A DNA stretch of 64,000 nucleotides from Sphingomonas pokkalii (GCF_003096275.1 NZ_QENQ01000001.1:791478-855477), one strand, 5' to 3'; counted from the first letter of the stretch, positions 43,339 through 54,205 are shown. A program made the numbers and translations. The notes: a model not told the origin generated them from the letters alone.

Positions 43339-46300
43339 TCAGAACGCCAGGCGGACGCCGCCGCGAGCGGCTGCGCGGTGGTCCGCATCGCCGCTTTCGC
43401 CCGACAGCACGGCGAACAGCGCCAGCCTGGGCGATAGCACGACATCGGCGCCCAGCTTGGCCGTGGCAAGCAAGGAGGCTCGGGTCGCGCCTTCCCCGAG
43501 CAGGGCGATATCGCCGCCAGCGAGACCGGCGGCCGCGTAGGGCACGCGACCGCGAATCTGGTAGCGCGCGCCAAGCGTCAGATAGGGCCGGATCGACCCC
43601 GCAGCGCCGGCCTGCGCGGCACCGGCGAAGGTGATGCCGCCATCGACGAACACGGCGGTGTCGCGCCGCTTCGCCACGGTCAGCGCGAGCGGGCTTTCGC
43701 CCTGCTCGACGGCCGCCTCGCGGGTGGTGCGGATCGCCGTCGCGCCGATTGCCGGCCGCAGCGACCAGCCGCCGGACAACCGCAGTTGCGTGTCGATGCT
43801 GGCATCCGCCGTCCAGCCCCGCAGATCATAGCGGCCGTCGGCGCTGCCCACCGGCAGCACGCGGCGGGTGTCCGCCTGCGCGCCGTCATAGGCGATCGTC
43901 GCCTTGAGGCCGACGCCCCGATAGCGCACACGCCCATGCACCCCGGCCACAACGCCGTCCGCATTCGTCCGGGCGCCCAGATCGGCGAGGGTCTGCCGGC
44001 TATTCATATAGCCGCCAAAGGCGCCGACCGACCATCGGGTATCGCCGAAGCCGATGCCCGCCAGGAAGCCATAGCCGTTGGTCGTGGTGCGCGCCACGCC
44101 CCCGGTGGGATCGCCCTCAAGCGTCCGCGTACCGCCCAGCGCGCTCGCGAAGCTGAACAGCCCCGGCGTTTCGCGTACTGGCGCAAAGGCCTGTCCGCGC
44201 GCCGCATCGGCCAGCGTGAGGCCATTCTCGATGCTGATCTGCCGGGTGGCGGCATAGGCTTGCGGCGTAATACGCACGAAGGCGGCGGCGTCGCTGGCGC
44301 CAGTACCTGTCAGCAGTTGCGGGGCCGCGGCGATCAGCGCCGGCGCCGCCCGTCCGCCCAGCAGCACGCCGTTGACATAGTCCAGGCTCTGCCGCGCCGC
44401 GCCGCTAAAGCCCGTGGCGGCAACGAAGGTCGACATCACACGGATGCGGCCTCCGCTCTGCGAGAACAGGCCGAAGCCTGCGCCGCCCGTCTGGATAGTG
44501 CTGAAGCTGCCGGAAATGCCGCCGCTCGCGGTGATCAGATCGAACAAGGTGCCGGGGGTGACATTGCCCGTCTGCACGATCTGCAACGTCGCGCCGTTCG
44601 CAATCGATACCGTGCCGTTGACGACGAGCTTGTCCGATATGGTTGGGGTGATTTCGAACAGCGCGGTCGACGTGCCCGCCAGCGCGACATTGCCGTTCAC
44701 CGTCATCGTTCCCGGCGAGGCGCCCGGGCTGAGCGTGCCCGCGACGGCGACATTGCCGTTCACCGTTCCGGCCGAGCCGAACGTTGCCCCGGTGGCAACC
44801 GTGATCGTGTTCGCCGCAATGGTCGAACCCGCCAGGCCCACCAGGCGGCCACCGTTCAACTGCACGTCGGCAAAGGCGGCGGTGCCGGAAAGCGTTGCGA
44901 AGCCGCCGCTCATTCGCAGCGCTTCGACATTCGCGACGTCGCCCAGCGCAATCGCCGCGCCGCTGGCGGTGCCGGCGATCTCCAGCCGGTCGTCGCCAGC
45001 ACCGCCGTCGATCCGCGGATTGATTGCTCCATCCCGCAGCACCACGCGGTCGTTGCCCGCCCCCAGCGACAGCGCCCCCATGCTGCCACCATTTTCGACC
45101 AGATCGGCACCGTCGCTGAGTAACGTCGCGCCGGTGATGGTGCCGGTGTTGGTGAGCGTGATCGTGCTGCTGCCATTGGCGACGATCGCCGCCGCGCCCG
45201 TGCCGCTGGCGGCGATGCGGCCGGCATTGTTCAGGGTGAGAACCGTGTCGCTTGCCAGGACTGCGACGGCGTTGGTGCCGGTGGCGGTGATCGATCCGCT
45301 GCTCTGGTTGGTGATGGTGCCGGTGGTCTTGGCGTCTTTCCCCGCCAAGTTGATGCCCAACGCGGCCATAGCGTTCTGAGCCGTCGACGTACCTGTTGCG
45401 GCGATGCTGCCGCTGTTCTGCACGGTGAACGTTATCACCTGATCGTCCGGGTCCATGCTGAGATTGACTCCGGTGGCGCTGCTTCCCGTTGCGACGACGG
45501 TACCGCTATTGTTCAGCGATACGGTGCCGGATGCACCCCGGTTACCGTCCACGTTCACGACCAGCCCCGTTGCGGCGACGTCGATGGCGTCGTTACGAAT
45601 CGCGCCGCTGTTGGCGATCGTCACCGTGCCGGTGGCAGTCGTTTTGGCGAAGCGGGTATAGGCGAACAAGCCGCCCTCGATCGTGCCGCTGTTCGACGCG
45701 GCAAGCGCATCGACAGCACCCAGCACAACGATGGGAGTGCCGCGATAGCCCATCGCGATGCGGCCGCTGTTGACGAAGGATAGCGCAGCATCGTTGTACA
45801 CGGTCACGGCTGGACCGGTCAGGGCTGAACCGCCAATGGTGCCAGTGTTCGCCATCGCCGCAACCAAGCCGTAGACCGTACCCCCGATGGTTCCGGCATT
45901 GGTGAAGCTGGCGACCGGGCCCGTATTGTCATCGCCGAACAGCGTGCTCCCGCCGGTCAGAGAAACCGATCCCGCGATTGCCGCACGGCTGATCACGCTG
46001 CCGTTCCCCATGACGGCAACGTCGGCGAAGGCGGTATCGACGCCGGTCAACGTCAGGATGGTGTCGCTGCCGAGCGCCGCCACCGCAGCGCTGGTAAAGC
46101 CGCTCGTCGGGGCGGGCCCGATCGCTACCGAACCGCTCGCCGCCAATGCGCGACCATAGGCGCTGTCGCTTGCCGTGATCTTCCCGCTGACGCCCGTCGT
46201 CTCCCCCGACTGCAGGAAGATCGATCCATAGCCGAGATCGAGATTGCCGGTGAGCGTGCCGCCGTTCGAGAAATAGATCGACTGACTACCCAGGACGACA

Positions 46301-49083
46301 TTGCCCTGGATGGCGCCGGCATTGTTCACCCGACCGGCATAAAGATTAATGGCGCCCTGCCCGAAGGTGCCGCCACTGGAGGCGATCGTACCGGCGTTGA
46401 TGACGATTCCGCCATAATTGCCGGTGATCGCCGGGCCAGTCGTCTGGATCGTGCCGTTGTTGATGACCAGGCCCGCATCGAAGATCGCGTAGGAGTCGCG
46501 CGTGCCGGTCTGCACGATCGTGCCGTTGTTGGTGACCGACCGAACTCCGCTGGTGCCGTAACTGCCGTCGAGTTCAATGCGGCCGTTGTTGATCAGCGCA
46601 TCGCCGCCGACCACGGCTGCGTTGTAGCTCGAGCCGCCGTTGGTGGCGGTATAGAGCGCGCGGATGGTGCCTTCATTGTCCAGCGTGTTCTTGCCGTACA
46701 TCGACACCACGCCGTAGCCGCCGCCAAAATAATCGGTGATCGTGCTGGTAAGGGTGCCGCGATTGATCAATGTCAGGCCGTTGGTACCGCTGCTGGGCTG
46801 CAGGCTGGTGATAGCCGCAGCCCTGACCACGCGCAGCGTGGTCGCATTGGTCGTCGTGACATTGGCGTTCAGGTCCACGATACCGCTGCCGGCTAGCACG
46901 AGCGTATTGTTCTGCGCGGTGGCGGCTGTCAGCGTGAGGGTCGCGCTGTCGACGAGTTCGTAGCCGGTGGTGGCGAAGGGACCTACCGCACCAATCACTG
47001 CGCTCTGCTGGCCCGACACGCGGTAGCGCAGCAGCGCGTCTATTCCAGTGACGGTGCCGGTAATGCCGGCGAAGCTGCCCGGGCCGGTATTGACCAGATC
47101 GGTCACCAGCGTGTCGCCTCTGCCAAGCGTGAGGTTGCCGTTCAGCACGCCGCCGGGCAGCGCGACATAGGTGTTGCTGGTGCTGTAGTAGGGAACGGTG
47201 CCGTTCGTCGGTAGGAAAGTGACGTCGCCGTTGATCGTTCCGGCGTTGAACACGCCACCGGCGTCGACCGTCGTGGAGCCATAGGGATCCTTGCCGGTGA
47301 CGGCATAAGCGCCGCCGTTGATGACCCCGCCCGCGAGGTTGTTGAGCACGCCGTAATAGCTGAGCCCAACGGCGGTGCCGGCGCCGGTTGCAGCGATCGT
47401 GCCGCTGTTGTTGAGCACATAGCCGATGTCGACGCCATAGGTCGCGCCTTCGATCCGGCCGCTGTTGGTGGCGGTGTAATAGGTGTTTCCGTCGAGCACG
47501 GCGCCGACCCCGGCAGTGGAACGGATCGTGCCGCTGTTGTCGAAGCCCTCGCCGAACAGCCGGACGGCGGTGTCGCGCGCCACGATCGTCCCGCTGTTGG
47601 AAATCGTGCCGGCGGTATTGATGCCGTTGCCGCTCGATTCGATGCGGCCGCTATTGGTGAGGTTCGACCTATTGAGGTCGAGCGCATAGTAGAAGGTGGG
47701 AACCGTCGCCTGGATGGTGCCCTTGTTGACCAGCGTGCCGCTGCTCAGCGTATAGGGTTGGACAAAGGCCTGATCATTGATCCGCAGGGCGGTTTCGTTG
47801 ACGATCGTACCCGCTCCGGTGATTTCGAGGACGCCCGGCGCCACGAAGCCGTCGCCGAGCGTCAGCGTGGCGCCGGCACCCGGGGCGAGCCGCAGCCGCT
47901 GGAAGCTGCTTGGCAGGGTGACCGCGCTGGTGACGCGGACGTCGCTGGTTGGGGCCAGAACCACGCTGTTGGTGCCCATGCCGCCGTCGATCGTCCCGGT
48001 GACGCCGGTAACGAGCGTGGCGGTGCCGTCGTAGCGCGCATAGATCGTGTCGTTGCCGCTGCCGAAGGCAACGTTGCCGATGATCTGCCCCGCGGTAGAA
48101 TCGACCGAGCTGCTGAAATAGCTTCCATATCCCTGGCTTGACGTGACGTCGCCCACGATCGTGCCGGTATTGACCAGCGTCAGCGCCGTCTCTGTCCCTA
48201 TGGCGACACGGCCTGCGGTCGAGATGCGCCCGTCTGCCAGGTTGGTGAGTTGGATGTGGTCGCCCTGGATGGCGGCGCCGCTGCCGGCGTTGGTGATTGT
48301 GCCGCTGTTGGTGACCGCTTGCAGCTGCGACAGCTGGTTGATCGTCGCGGCGGACGTGTTGGCGCGGATCGTGCCGCTGTTGGTCCAGTCTCCGAAACCG
48401 AGGCGGCTGTTATAGGTGGTCGTCTGATCGATGGCGGACCGGCTGTCGCCGTCGATCGTGCCGGCATTGACCAGCGTGCCGACACCGCCACTGATCGCGC
48501 CGATCGTTCCGCTCGCAGCGTTGGTGATCGACAGGAACCCGCCACGATCCGGGCGGATCGCCAGCAACGCGATGCCGCTGGTGCCGGTGATGCTGCCGGC
48601 ATTGTCGATCGAGGCGAGCGCCGGACTGTAGCTGTTGCCCGTTCCGTCGGCGACCACGCCGTTCACCCCGGATATCTGCGCGCCGGCCGCCACACTGATG
48701 GTCGCCAAGGTACCGTAAAAGTCATAGGTGTTGGCGGAGGCTGGTCCCGGCTGGACGACGATACCGCTCTGCGAACCGCCATTGACGTGACCGATCACGT
48801 TGATAGTTGCCAGGCGTCGTTGGTAGCTATCCGGCACCGCCGGGATGTTCACGCGGAGCTGGCCGGTCGTCGCGCTATCCGCTACCACCACCGTGCTGCC
48901 GTTGGTGGTCACCACCAAGCCATCGGTGTCGTTGCCGCTACACGTCGTCGTCTCGCTGGCGACGGTTGGGTCGGGCGTGCACTGCGCATGTGCAGACGAA
49001 GTCGCGACGCCCAATGCCAGCACGCTCGTGCCGAGCACGTACGACAAGCGGCGGCTACGCCCCGCCGCAAAAGTCTTAATCAC
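43339..49083 (-). CDS. Large autotransporter (type Va), beta-helix passenger
   Basis: A 1914-residue surface protein. The signal peptide ends near SSAHAQ. The passenger is a long right-handed beta-helix built from dozens of short repeats of the form N(S/N/A)GTI or NSGxI spaced about 20-25 residues. Near residue 1500 is the AT-linker pattern GTLSPGASPGTMTVNGN, and the last ~280 residues form the autotransporter barrel ending RLAF. GTG 49083 is preceded by nine G (49089-49097) serving as Shine-Dalgarno. Adhesion or biofilm roles are typical, but no enzymatic domain is visible. Confidence 0.92.
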   Translation of the reverse strand: MIKTFAAGRSRRLSYVLGTSVLALGVATSSAHAQCTPDPTVASETTTCSGNDTDGLVVTTNGSTVVVADSATTGQLRVNIPAVPDSYQRRLATINVIGHVNGGSQSGIVVQPGPASANTYDFYGTLATISVAAGAQISGVNGVVADGTGNSYSPALASIDNAGSITGTSGIALLAIRPDRGGFLSITNAASGTIGAISGGVGTLVNAGTIDGDSRSAIDQTTTYNSRLGFGDWTNSGTIRANTSAATINQLSQLQAVTNSGTITNAGSGAAIQGDHIQLTNLADGRISTAGRVAIGTETALTLVNTGTIVGDVTSSQGYGSYFSSSVDSTAGQIIGNVAFGSGNDTIYARYDGTATLVTGVTGTIDGGMGTNSVVLAPTSDVRVTSAVTLPSSFQRLRLAPGAGATLTLGDGFVAPGVLEITGAGTIVNETALRINDQAFVQPYTLSSGTLVNKGTIQATVPTFYYALDLNRSNLTNSGRIESSGNGINTAGTISNSGTIVARDTAVRLFGEGFDNSGTIRSTAGVGAVLDGNTYYTATNSGRIEGATYGVDIGYVLNNSGTIAATGAGTAVGLSYYGVLNNLAGGVINGGAYAVTGKDPYGSTTVDAGGVFNAGTINGDVTFLPTNGTVPYYSTSNTYVALPGGVLNGNLTLGRGDTLVTDLVNTGPGSFAGITGTVTGIDALLRYRVSGQQSAVIGAVGPFATTGYELVDSATLTLTAATAQNNTLVLAGSGIVDLNANVTTTNATTLRVVRAAAITSLQPSSGTNGLTLINRGTLTSTITDYFGGGYGVVSMYGKNTLDNEGTIRALYTATNGGSSYNAAVVGGDALINNGRIELDGSYGTSGVRSVTNNGTIVQTGTRDSYAIFDAGLVINNGTIQTTGPAITGNYGGIVINAGTIASSGGTFGQGAINLYAGRVNNAGAIQGNVVLGSQSIYFSNGGTLTGNLDLGYGSIFLQSGETTGVSGKITASDSAYGRALAASGSVAIGPAPTSGFTSAAVAALGSDTILTLTGVDTAFADVAVMGNGSVISRAAIAGSVSLTGGSTLFGDDNTGPVASFTNAGTIGGTVYGLVAAMANTGTIGGSALTGPAVTVYNDAALSFVNSGRIAMGYRGTPIVVLGAVDALAASNSGTIEGGLFAYTRFAKTTATGTVTIANSGAIRNDAIDVAATGLVVNVDGNRGASGTVSLNNSGTVVATGSSATGVNLSMDPDDQVITFTVQNSGSIAATGTSTAQNAMAALGINLAGKDAKTTGTITNQSSGSITATGTNAVAVLASDTVLTLNNAGRIAASGTGAAAIVANGSSTITLTNTGTITGATLLSDGADLVENGGSMGALSLGAGNDRVVLRDGAINPRIDGGAGDDRLEIAGTASGAAIALGDVANVEALRMSGGFATLSGTAAFADVQLNGGRLVGLAGSTIAANTITVATGATFGSAGTVNGNVAVAGTLSPGASPGTMTVNGNVALAGTSTALFEITPTISDKLVVNGTVSIANGATLQIVQTGNVTPGTLFDLITASGGISGSFSTIQTGGAGFGLFSQSGGRIRVMSTFVAATGFSGAARQSLDYVNGVLLGGRAAPALIAAAPQLLTGTGASDAAAFVRITPQAYAATRQISIENGLTLADAARGQAFAPVRETPGLFSFASALGGTRTLEGDPTGGVARTTTNGYGFLAGIGFGDTRWSVGAFGGYMNSRQTLADLGARTNADGVVAGVHGRVRYRGVGLKATIAYDGAQADTRRVLPVGSADGRYDLRGWTADASIDTQLRLSGGWSLRPAIGATAIRTTREAAVEQGESPLALTVAKRRDTAVFVDGGITFAGAAQAGAAGSIRPYLTLGARYQIRGRVPYAAAGLAGGDIALLGEGATRASLLATAKLGADVVLSPRLALFAVLSGESGDADHRAAARGGVRLAF

Positions 49084-49175
49084 GAAATCCCCCCCCCAGT
49101 AGGTCAATCAGCTGGTCGGCTTTCTCTTGAAACAGCGACTGCATCTTGTCCAGCGCACTGGCGCCGATCGGTGCC

Positions 49176-50798
49176 TTACAGTCCGACGACAAAGGTTTCG
49201 CTGTAGCGGCTTAGTTCGGGATGATGGAACGGGTCGAGATAGGTCAGTGTCCCCCAGCGTCGCTGAAGAGCCGACATTTCCCGCGCCAGCCGCGCAGCGC
49301 CGGCCGGATCCCGATCGAATCCGCGCGACACCGATTCATGGTGGAGAAGCTGCGCGCGGGGTTCGTACAGCGATTGCCAGCCGCGCCGGTTCAGCCGCAT
49401 GCACAGATCGACATCGTTGAACGCGACGGGAAATTCCTGCTCGTCGAAGCCGCCGACCGCAAGGAAGCGGTCCCGCTGCACGACCATCGCAGCCGCGGTT
49501 ACCGCAGAAACGAATTGCGGCAGGGCGTGGCGATGAAAATAGCCTTCCCCTTCCGGCCGCACCAGCCGATGCGCATGGGCAGCACCACCGCAAATACCCA
49601 GTACGACACCCGCGTGCTGGATGCGGCCATCGGGATAGTGAAGCTGCGCGCCGACCGCGCCCACCTCGTCGCGCAGCGCTTGAACGACAAGATGCTGAAG
49701 CCAGTTCGGTGCGAGAATCTCGATATCGTTGTTCAGCAGGCACAGCATCGTTCCGCGCGTTTCCCGCACGGCGCGGTTATTGATGGCCGAATAGTTGAAC
49801 GGCCCGGGATGGTGGAGCACGCGTACCCCGTCGCACGCGATTGCGGCCAGAAAGGCGTGCGTGTCGGGATCGTCGCTGTCATTGTCGACGAGGATGACGT
49901 CGATGTCGGGATACGCCGTCCGCGACAGGCCTTCCAGGCAGGTCTTCAGCAGATCGTGTCGGTTGCGTGTGGGGATCACGACCGAAACGGGCGGCATTTC
50001 GCGGACGCTGCCGACGATTGGCGCCGGTCGGCACGGTGCCGGCCGGGCGTGTCGGTGGTGCAGGATCCGGGGCAGGTGGGACGCCCCGCCGCCGGCCAGA
50101 GCCGCCCGAACCAGGCCGGCCGCCCAGTCGCCGTCGAGGCACAAGCGGTCGACCGCCGCCGGATCCAGCCGAAGGACACAGGCACCGGTCAGAAAGTCGA
50201 AATGTTCAAAAAGCTCCGCGTTCCACTGTGGCTTGAAATGCGGGCTGCGACGTTTCCCCGCGCGGGTCACAAGATCGTCGTCTGCATACAGGACGCCGGC
50301 CGCACAGGCGGGAATCGCCGCACGATAGGCCGCGACAGCGCCGTCGGCGAGCCGATCGCCGGCCATGATCGGCAGCAACCAGGGCTGCGCTTCCCAGGCG
50401 ATCTCTCGCAAGGCATGCGCGACCGTTGGATGTCGCGCGTCTCCCACCACGTAATAGGGGATTCCTTCCGCACGGAGACTGCCCACTGTCCGGCGCAGCG
50501 CGTCTGCCTCCCCCCGCGCGTCGACCAGCGCTACGATCGCAACCTTTTCCGATGCCGACGGCACAGGAGGCGGAAGCGCACGGCGGCGTAGCAGCCACAG
50601 GCGATAGGCATTTGGCGAGCGGCTGAGCAGCATCGAAAAGCGCGCCTTGGAGCGGACGCGTTTGCCCCTGATCCGCCACCAGGTTGCTGCCGCATAGGCG
50701 GCGGGCGCGATACGGAACGCATCCAGATGCACCCGCAGGGTGGCAGTTGCGAGCGCCAGCTTGCGCCCGAGAAACCGCTCTTTCGATCGATACGTCAC
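49176..50798 (-). CDS. GT2-family glycosyltransferase (rhamnosyltransferase-like)
   Basis: A 540-residue protein with a GT-A domain in its C-terminal half: VSVVIPTRNRHDLLKTCLEG, DVILVDNDSDD, LCLLNNDIEI (the DXD-like site NND) and FNDVDLCMRLNRRGW. The N-terminal half is a degenerate second GT-A module with LYADDDL. This two-domain layout is common in O-antigen and exopolysaccharide rhamnosyl transferases. GTG 50798 is the start, as no Met occurs before residue 56. It is divergent from the wza-like gene, their starts about 160 bases apart, suggesting a surface-polysaccharide function. Confidence 0.85.
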   Translation of the reverse strand: MTYRSKERFLGRKLALATATLRVHLDAFRIAPAAYAAATWWRIRGKRVRSKARFSMLLSRSPNAYRLWLLRRRALPPPVPSASEKVAIVALVDARGEADALRRTVGSLRAEGIPYYVVGDARHPTVAHALREIAWEAQPWLLPIMAGDRLADGAVAAYRAAIPACAAGVLYADDDLVTRAGKRRSPHFKPQWNAELFEHFDFLTGACVLRLDPAAVDRLCLDGDWAAGLVRAALAGGGASHLPRILHHRHARPAPCRPAPIVGSVREMPPVSVVIPTRNRHDLLKTCLEGLSRTAYPDIDVILVDNDSDDPDTHAFLAAIACDGVRVLHHPGPFNYSAINNRAVRETRGTMLCLLNNDIEILAPNWLQHLVVQALRDEVGAVGAQLHYPDGRIQHAGVVLGICGGAAHAHRLVRPEGEGYFHRHALPQFVSAVTAAAMVVQRDRFLAVGGFDEQEFPVAFNDVDLCMRLNRRGWQSLYEPRAQLLHHESVSRGFDRDPAGAARLAREMSALQRRWGTLTYLDPFHHPELSRYSETFVVGL

Positions 50799-50957
50799 CT
50801 TGTGGCGATAGCAGCTTGCCTTTCGCAGGCAACCGGATTGCGCTGCTGCGTGCCGTTACCCATAAGCGGGCGATCGGCGGTGCCGGCGCTTGTGGCATTT
50901 CGTTCGTCGGTGCTAAGGCGCCGCGCGGGGCGTCGGGCAGCAGAGTTTGGTATCGAA

Positions 50958-52100
50958 ATGCAGATCAAGAGTGCCGTTGGTTTCCTACTGCTTTCGAGTC
51001 TGGCAGGTTGTGCCACGCTTCCGAAGAGCGGGCCTACAAGAACCCAGCTCGAAAAATCGGTGGCAACGCCGCCGGAGGGGCTGCCGATGACGGTAGTCGA
51101 AGTCCGCTCCGCGGCCGATATCCCCGCCGCGTCGAACCCGCGCCAATCGGCCGAACTGGCCGAGGCGACGATTGCCCCGACCGATCTGATCGGCCCCGGC
51201 GACGTTCTGGATATCAACATCTACGAAGCCGGCGTGACCCTGTTCGCCGGCGGCTCGGGTGCCGCGGCGATGCCGGGGCAGGCCTTGCTGGCGGGCACGC
51301 CGGGCGCGCAGGTGCAGAAGCTGCCACCCAGCCGCGTCAACGATGCCGGCGACATCAGCATTCCCTATGCCGGAACGCTTCATGTGCAGGGGCGCACGGT
51401 TACCGATGTGCAACTGATGATCCAGCGGGCGCTGCGCCGCCTGTCGCAGAACCCGCAGGTTCTGGTGACGATCGCCCAGCCGCTCACCAATACGGTGATC
51501 GTCGGCGGGGAGGTCGCGCGGCCGGGCCGGATGCTGCTGCAAACCAACCGCGAGACGCTCACCGATGTCGTCGCGCTGGCGGGCGGCTATCGCGGCAATG
51601 CGCGCGACCTGGCCCTGCGGGTGACCCGCGGCGGCAATACCGTGGACTACCGGCTGGAGGATCTGATCGATAACCCCGCGCTGGATGTGCGGGCTGCACC
51701 GGGCGATCGGTTCATGCTGGTCAGTGCGCCGCGATCCTTCTCGGTGCTCGGTGCATCGGGACGGGTGCAGCAACTGCCCTTTCCCCGTTCGAGCGTGACG
51801 CTTGCCGAAGCGATCGCCACCGCGGGCGGTGTGGACGTGAACTATGGCGACCCGGCCGCGCTTTTCCTGTTCCGGTATGCGCGCGACGGGAAGGGCGAAG
51901 AAGCACCCGTCATCTATCATCTCAACATGATGACCGCCGGCTCGTACTTCCTGGCCCAGAAATTCACCATGCGCGATGGCGACGTGCTGTATTTCGGTAA
52001 CGCCGCGGCCAATCAGCCGGCCCGGATGTTCCAGCTGATCAGCCAGTTGTTCACGCCGCTGGTAACGGTGACGGCTGCGGCCCAGACCTTGAAGAACTGA
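50958..52100 (+). CDS. Polysaccharide export lipoprotein, Wza family
   Basis: A 380-residue outer-membrane polysaccharide export protein. The lipoprotein signal MQIKSAVGFLLLSSLAGC gives a lipobox LAGC with Cys18. The export domain follows with IGPGDVLDINIYEAG near residue 77 and VNDAGDISIPYAGTLHVQGR, then SLBB-like repeats (VIVGGEVARPGRM, FSVLGASGRVQQL). ATG 50958 is chosen because the lipoprotein signal starts there. No wzc/wzb gene is adjacent, so the rest of the export machine lies elsewhere. Confidence 0.9.
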   Translation: MQIKSAVGFLLLSSLAGCATLPKSGPTRTQLEKSVATPPEGLPMTVVEVRSAADIPAASNPRQSAELAEATIAPTDLIGPGDVLDINIYEAGVTLFAGGSGAAAMPGQALLAGTPGAQVQKLPPSRVNDAGDISIPYAGTLHVQGRTVTDVQLMIQRALRRLSQNPQVLVTIAQPLTNTVIVGGEVARPGRMLLQTNRETLTDVVALAGGYRGNARDLALRVTRGGNTVDYRLEDLIDNPALDVRAAPGDRFMLVSAPRSFSVLGASGRVQQLPFPRSSVTLAEAIATAGGVDVNYGDPAALFLFRYARDGKGEEAPVIYHLNMMTAGSYFLAQKFTMRDGDVLYFGNAAANQPARMFQLISQLFTPLVTVTAAAQTLKN

Positions 52101-52139
52101 TCGAAAAAGGGGAGCGCCCACGCTGGACGGTGGCGCCGA

Positions 52140-53288
52140 TCAGGCCCAGCCGCCGCCCATCGTACCGCCAGGAATCCCCGGCGCCGGGAGTGTTTCTACC
52201 AGTCCCTGCAGGCCGAAGCGGTCGAGGCCGATCGTCATCAGCGACAAGGTGCCTCGGAGCTGATCGGCAGTGATGTCACGGGTGATGAACACCAGCCGTG
52301 TCCGCCGGTCGTCGGAAGGCCAATCCTCCAGTTCGACGGGTGGATGGAACAGGTGCTGCACGCCGTGGACGACCACCGGCTTGGTATGGTCGCGCAGGTG
52401 CACGATGCCCTTCACCCGCAGGATATCCGCGCCTTTCAGGCTGGTGAGAATGTCGATCCAGCGTTCGAACGCTTCGGCGCGGAGCGGCGTGTCGAAGGTC
52501 AGGCAGGTTGCTCGGATGCGATCGTCGTGGCGATTGATGTCGTGGTGATGCGCATGGTGCCCGTGATCGGCATGGTCATGCCCATGGCCCCCGTCATAGG
52601 CCTCTGCATTCAGCCAGCGGCGTACGTCGTTGCTCTTGGTCTCGGGGTTGTAAAGGCCGGCATCGAACAGGCGTTCGGGATCGGCCGCTCCCTGCAGCAC
52701 CGGCAGGACCGGTGCGGCCGGGTTGATCGCCCGCAGCCGCGCCTCGATCGCCCGTTGCCCATCGCTGGATAGCAGATCCGTCTTGGTCAGCACGATGCGA
52801 TCGGCCACGGCCGCCTGGCGCACCGCTTCCTCCTGGGTGTCCATCGTCGCCATGCCATTGACAGCATCGACCGTGGTGACCACGCCGTCGAGGCGGTAGA
52901 GAGTCTGCAGCTGCGGATCGGCCATCAGCGTGTGCAGGATCGGCGCGGGATCGGCGAGGCCGGTGGTTTCGATCACAACGCGATCGAACCAGCAACGGCC
53001 TTCCCGCGCGAAACGCCAGGGGGCGTCGCGCAAGGTCGCGCGCAGATCGCCCCGAATCGTGCAGCAGAGGCAGCCGCCCATCATCTCCACCACCATGTCC
53101 TCGTTCGATCGCGCGATCAGATCATGGTCGAGGCTGACCGCGCCGAACTCGTTGATGATCACCAGCGCGCGGCGCAGCTCCGGCCTCCGCACCAGATGGT
53201 TGAGGAGCGTGGTCTTGCCGCTGCCTAGAAAACCGGTGAGCACGCTGACCGGAATTCGCGCCTGCGGGCCCGCGGTCAGTGCGCGCAT
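52140..53288 (-). CDS. COG0523/CobW-family zinc-related GTPase (metallochaperone)
   Basis: A 382-residue G3E GTPase. The P-loop is GFLGSGKTT (about residues 19-27), the metal-binding motif [10 protein letters not shown] (CxCC) lies near 70, and the guanine site TKTD near 165. A His-rich loop ([17 protein letters not shown], about 242-258) separates the GTPase from the CobW C-terminal domain. Such proteins deliver zinc to client enzymes under zinc starvation. ATG 53288 overlaps the end of the DUF1826 gene by 13 bases, so the two are coupled. Zur-box-like palindromes lie upstream of the pair. Confidence 0.9.
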   Translation of the reverse strand: MRALTAGPQARIPVSVLTGFLGSGKTTLLNHLVRRPELRRALVIINEFGAVSLDHDLIARSNEDMVVEMMGGCLCCTIRGDLRATLRDAPWRFAREGRCWFDRVVIETTGLADPAPILHTLMADPQLQTLYRLDGVVTTVDAVNGMATMDTQEEAVRQAAVADRIVLTKTDLLSSDGQRAIEARLRAINPAAPVLPVLQGAADPERLFDAGLYNPETKSNDVRRWLNAEAYDGGHGHDHADHGHHAHHHDINRHDDRIRATCLTFDTPLRAEAFERWIDILTSLKGADILRVKGIVHLRDHTKPVVVHGVQHLFHPPVELEDWPSDDRRTRLVFITRDITADQLRGTLSLMTIGLDRFGLQGLVETLPAPGIPGGTMGGGWA

Positions 53289-53908
53289 GCGTACGCTCCC
53301 GGTGCTGGGGCGGGATCGATCGCCAGCAGCAGCCGGGTTTCGCCTGCCTCCCCGATCGGCGGCGAGCGATGCAGGATCGAAAGCGACTCCGCCGCCAGCC
53401 GCCCTTTGAAGATGCCGACATCGCCGGTTCCCATCTGCCGGATGGGCGTATCGGCGGCCTCGACGCCGTGGATCCACTGGGTGCCGGTTCCCACCAGCGT
53501 CGTAAGCAGCCGCGCCGCCACATAATCCGCGTGAAACTTCCGGCAGGCGTCCGTCTCGATCACCTCTAGCCGGATGCTCACGGCGTCCAGCTTGTGGATC
53601 GCGGCGAAGCGTCGGGCATGCTGCACGATTTCGTCCGCCAGCGCATCTCCCCGGGCACCTGCCGGGTAGCCGGCCTCGGCGAGCCCTTCGACGACCGCAT
53701 CCGCCACGGCATCGAGCGTGGTTTCGAAATCCAGGTCGTCGATCTTCGACCAATCGAGCTGCGATAGCCAGGCAAGGCCTTGCGGCAGTGGCCGGCGCCA
53801 GATCGCCAGATGCACGTCCGGCCGGGCTATGGAGTCCAGCACAGAGGGCGAGCAGCGTTGCACGGCCATGCCGGCTGCGGCGGTGCGTTCCTGTGTCAAC
53901 GCGATCAT
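53276..53908 (-). CDS. DUF1826 family protein
   Basis: A 210-residue protein matching DUF1826, often found beside CobW/COG0523 zinc chaperones. Conserved features are [19 protein letters not shown] near residue 125, GTQWIHG, and the [11 protein letters not shown] block near 185. The His residues would suit metal or cofactor binding. Function is unknown, but the overlap with the COG0523 GTPase gene and the upstream Zur-like site point to zinc homeostasis. ATG 53908 is preferred; the frame is open to 53956. Confidence 0.82.
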   Translation of the reverse strand: MIALTQERTAAAGMAVQRCSPSVLDSIARPDVHLAIWRRPLPQGLAWLSQLDWSKIDDLDFETTLDAVADAVVEGLAEAGYPAGARGDALADEIVQHARRFAAIHKLDAVSIRLEVIETDACRKFHADYVAARLLTTLVGTGTQWIHGVEAADTPIRQMGTGDVGIFKGRLAAESLSILHRSPPIGEAGETRLLLAIDPAPAPGAYACAH

Positions 53909-54059
53909 TCTGCTGCCATGGCCGGCTGGGGGCAGTCGCAGGTGGCGCATATCCATGCGCCGCGCGCGATGGTGAAACCCGATGGCGCGGCGGTGAGGAA
54001 GCCGGTCGTGGTGCCGGGTCCGGCAGCGTCGAAGGAAATCACCCGGTACTCCAGAAAGT

Positions 54060-54079
54060 AACGATACAACGTATCATTT
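54060..54079 (-). promoter_or_regulatory. Zur-box-like palindrome A (DUF1826-COG0523 operon)
   Basis: On the plus strand AACGATACAACGTATCATTT; the arms GATAC/GTATC flank AAC. The reverse strand, GATACGTTGTATCGTT, agrees closely with palindrome B. It lies about 150 bases before the DUF1826 start. The surrounding 315-base intergenic region shows no gene. Confidence 0.5.
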
Positions 54080-54205
54080 TTAGTTGCGCGCGCAATAAAG
54101 CTCAAGCGGTCACTTGGCCGATGTCGTTGGCACAGCCCCGGGGTTGGCCCATCGCCGTGAGGCTGGCCCACGAACCTGCCCATTCCTTCCTGCGAGAGGA
54201 CTAAG

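Noticed and set aside
43700..48900. Repetitive DNA that might be a CRISPR or tandem array
   Set aside because: The repeats are degenerate codons for beta-helix rungs (NSGTI-like) in one long open frame, not identical repeats with spacers.
52930..53409. Plus-strand frames opposite the COG0523 gene
   Set aside because: Shadows of a gene with clear P-loop and CxCC motifs.
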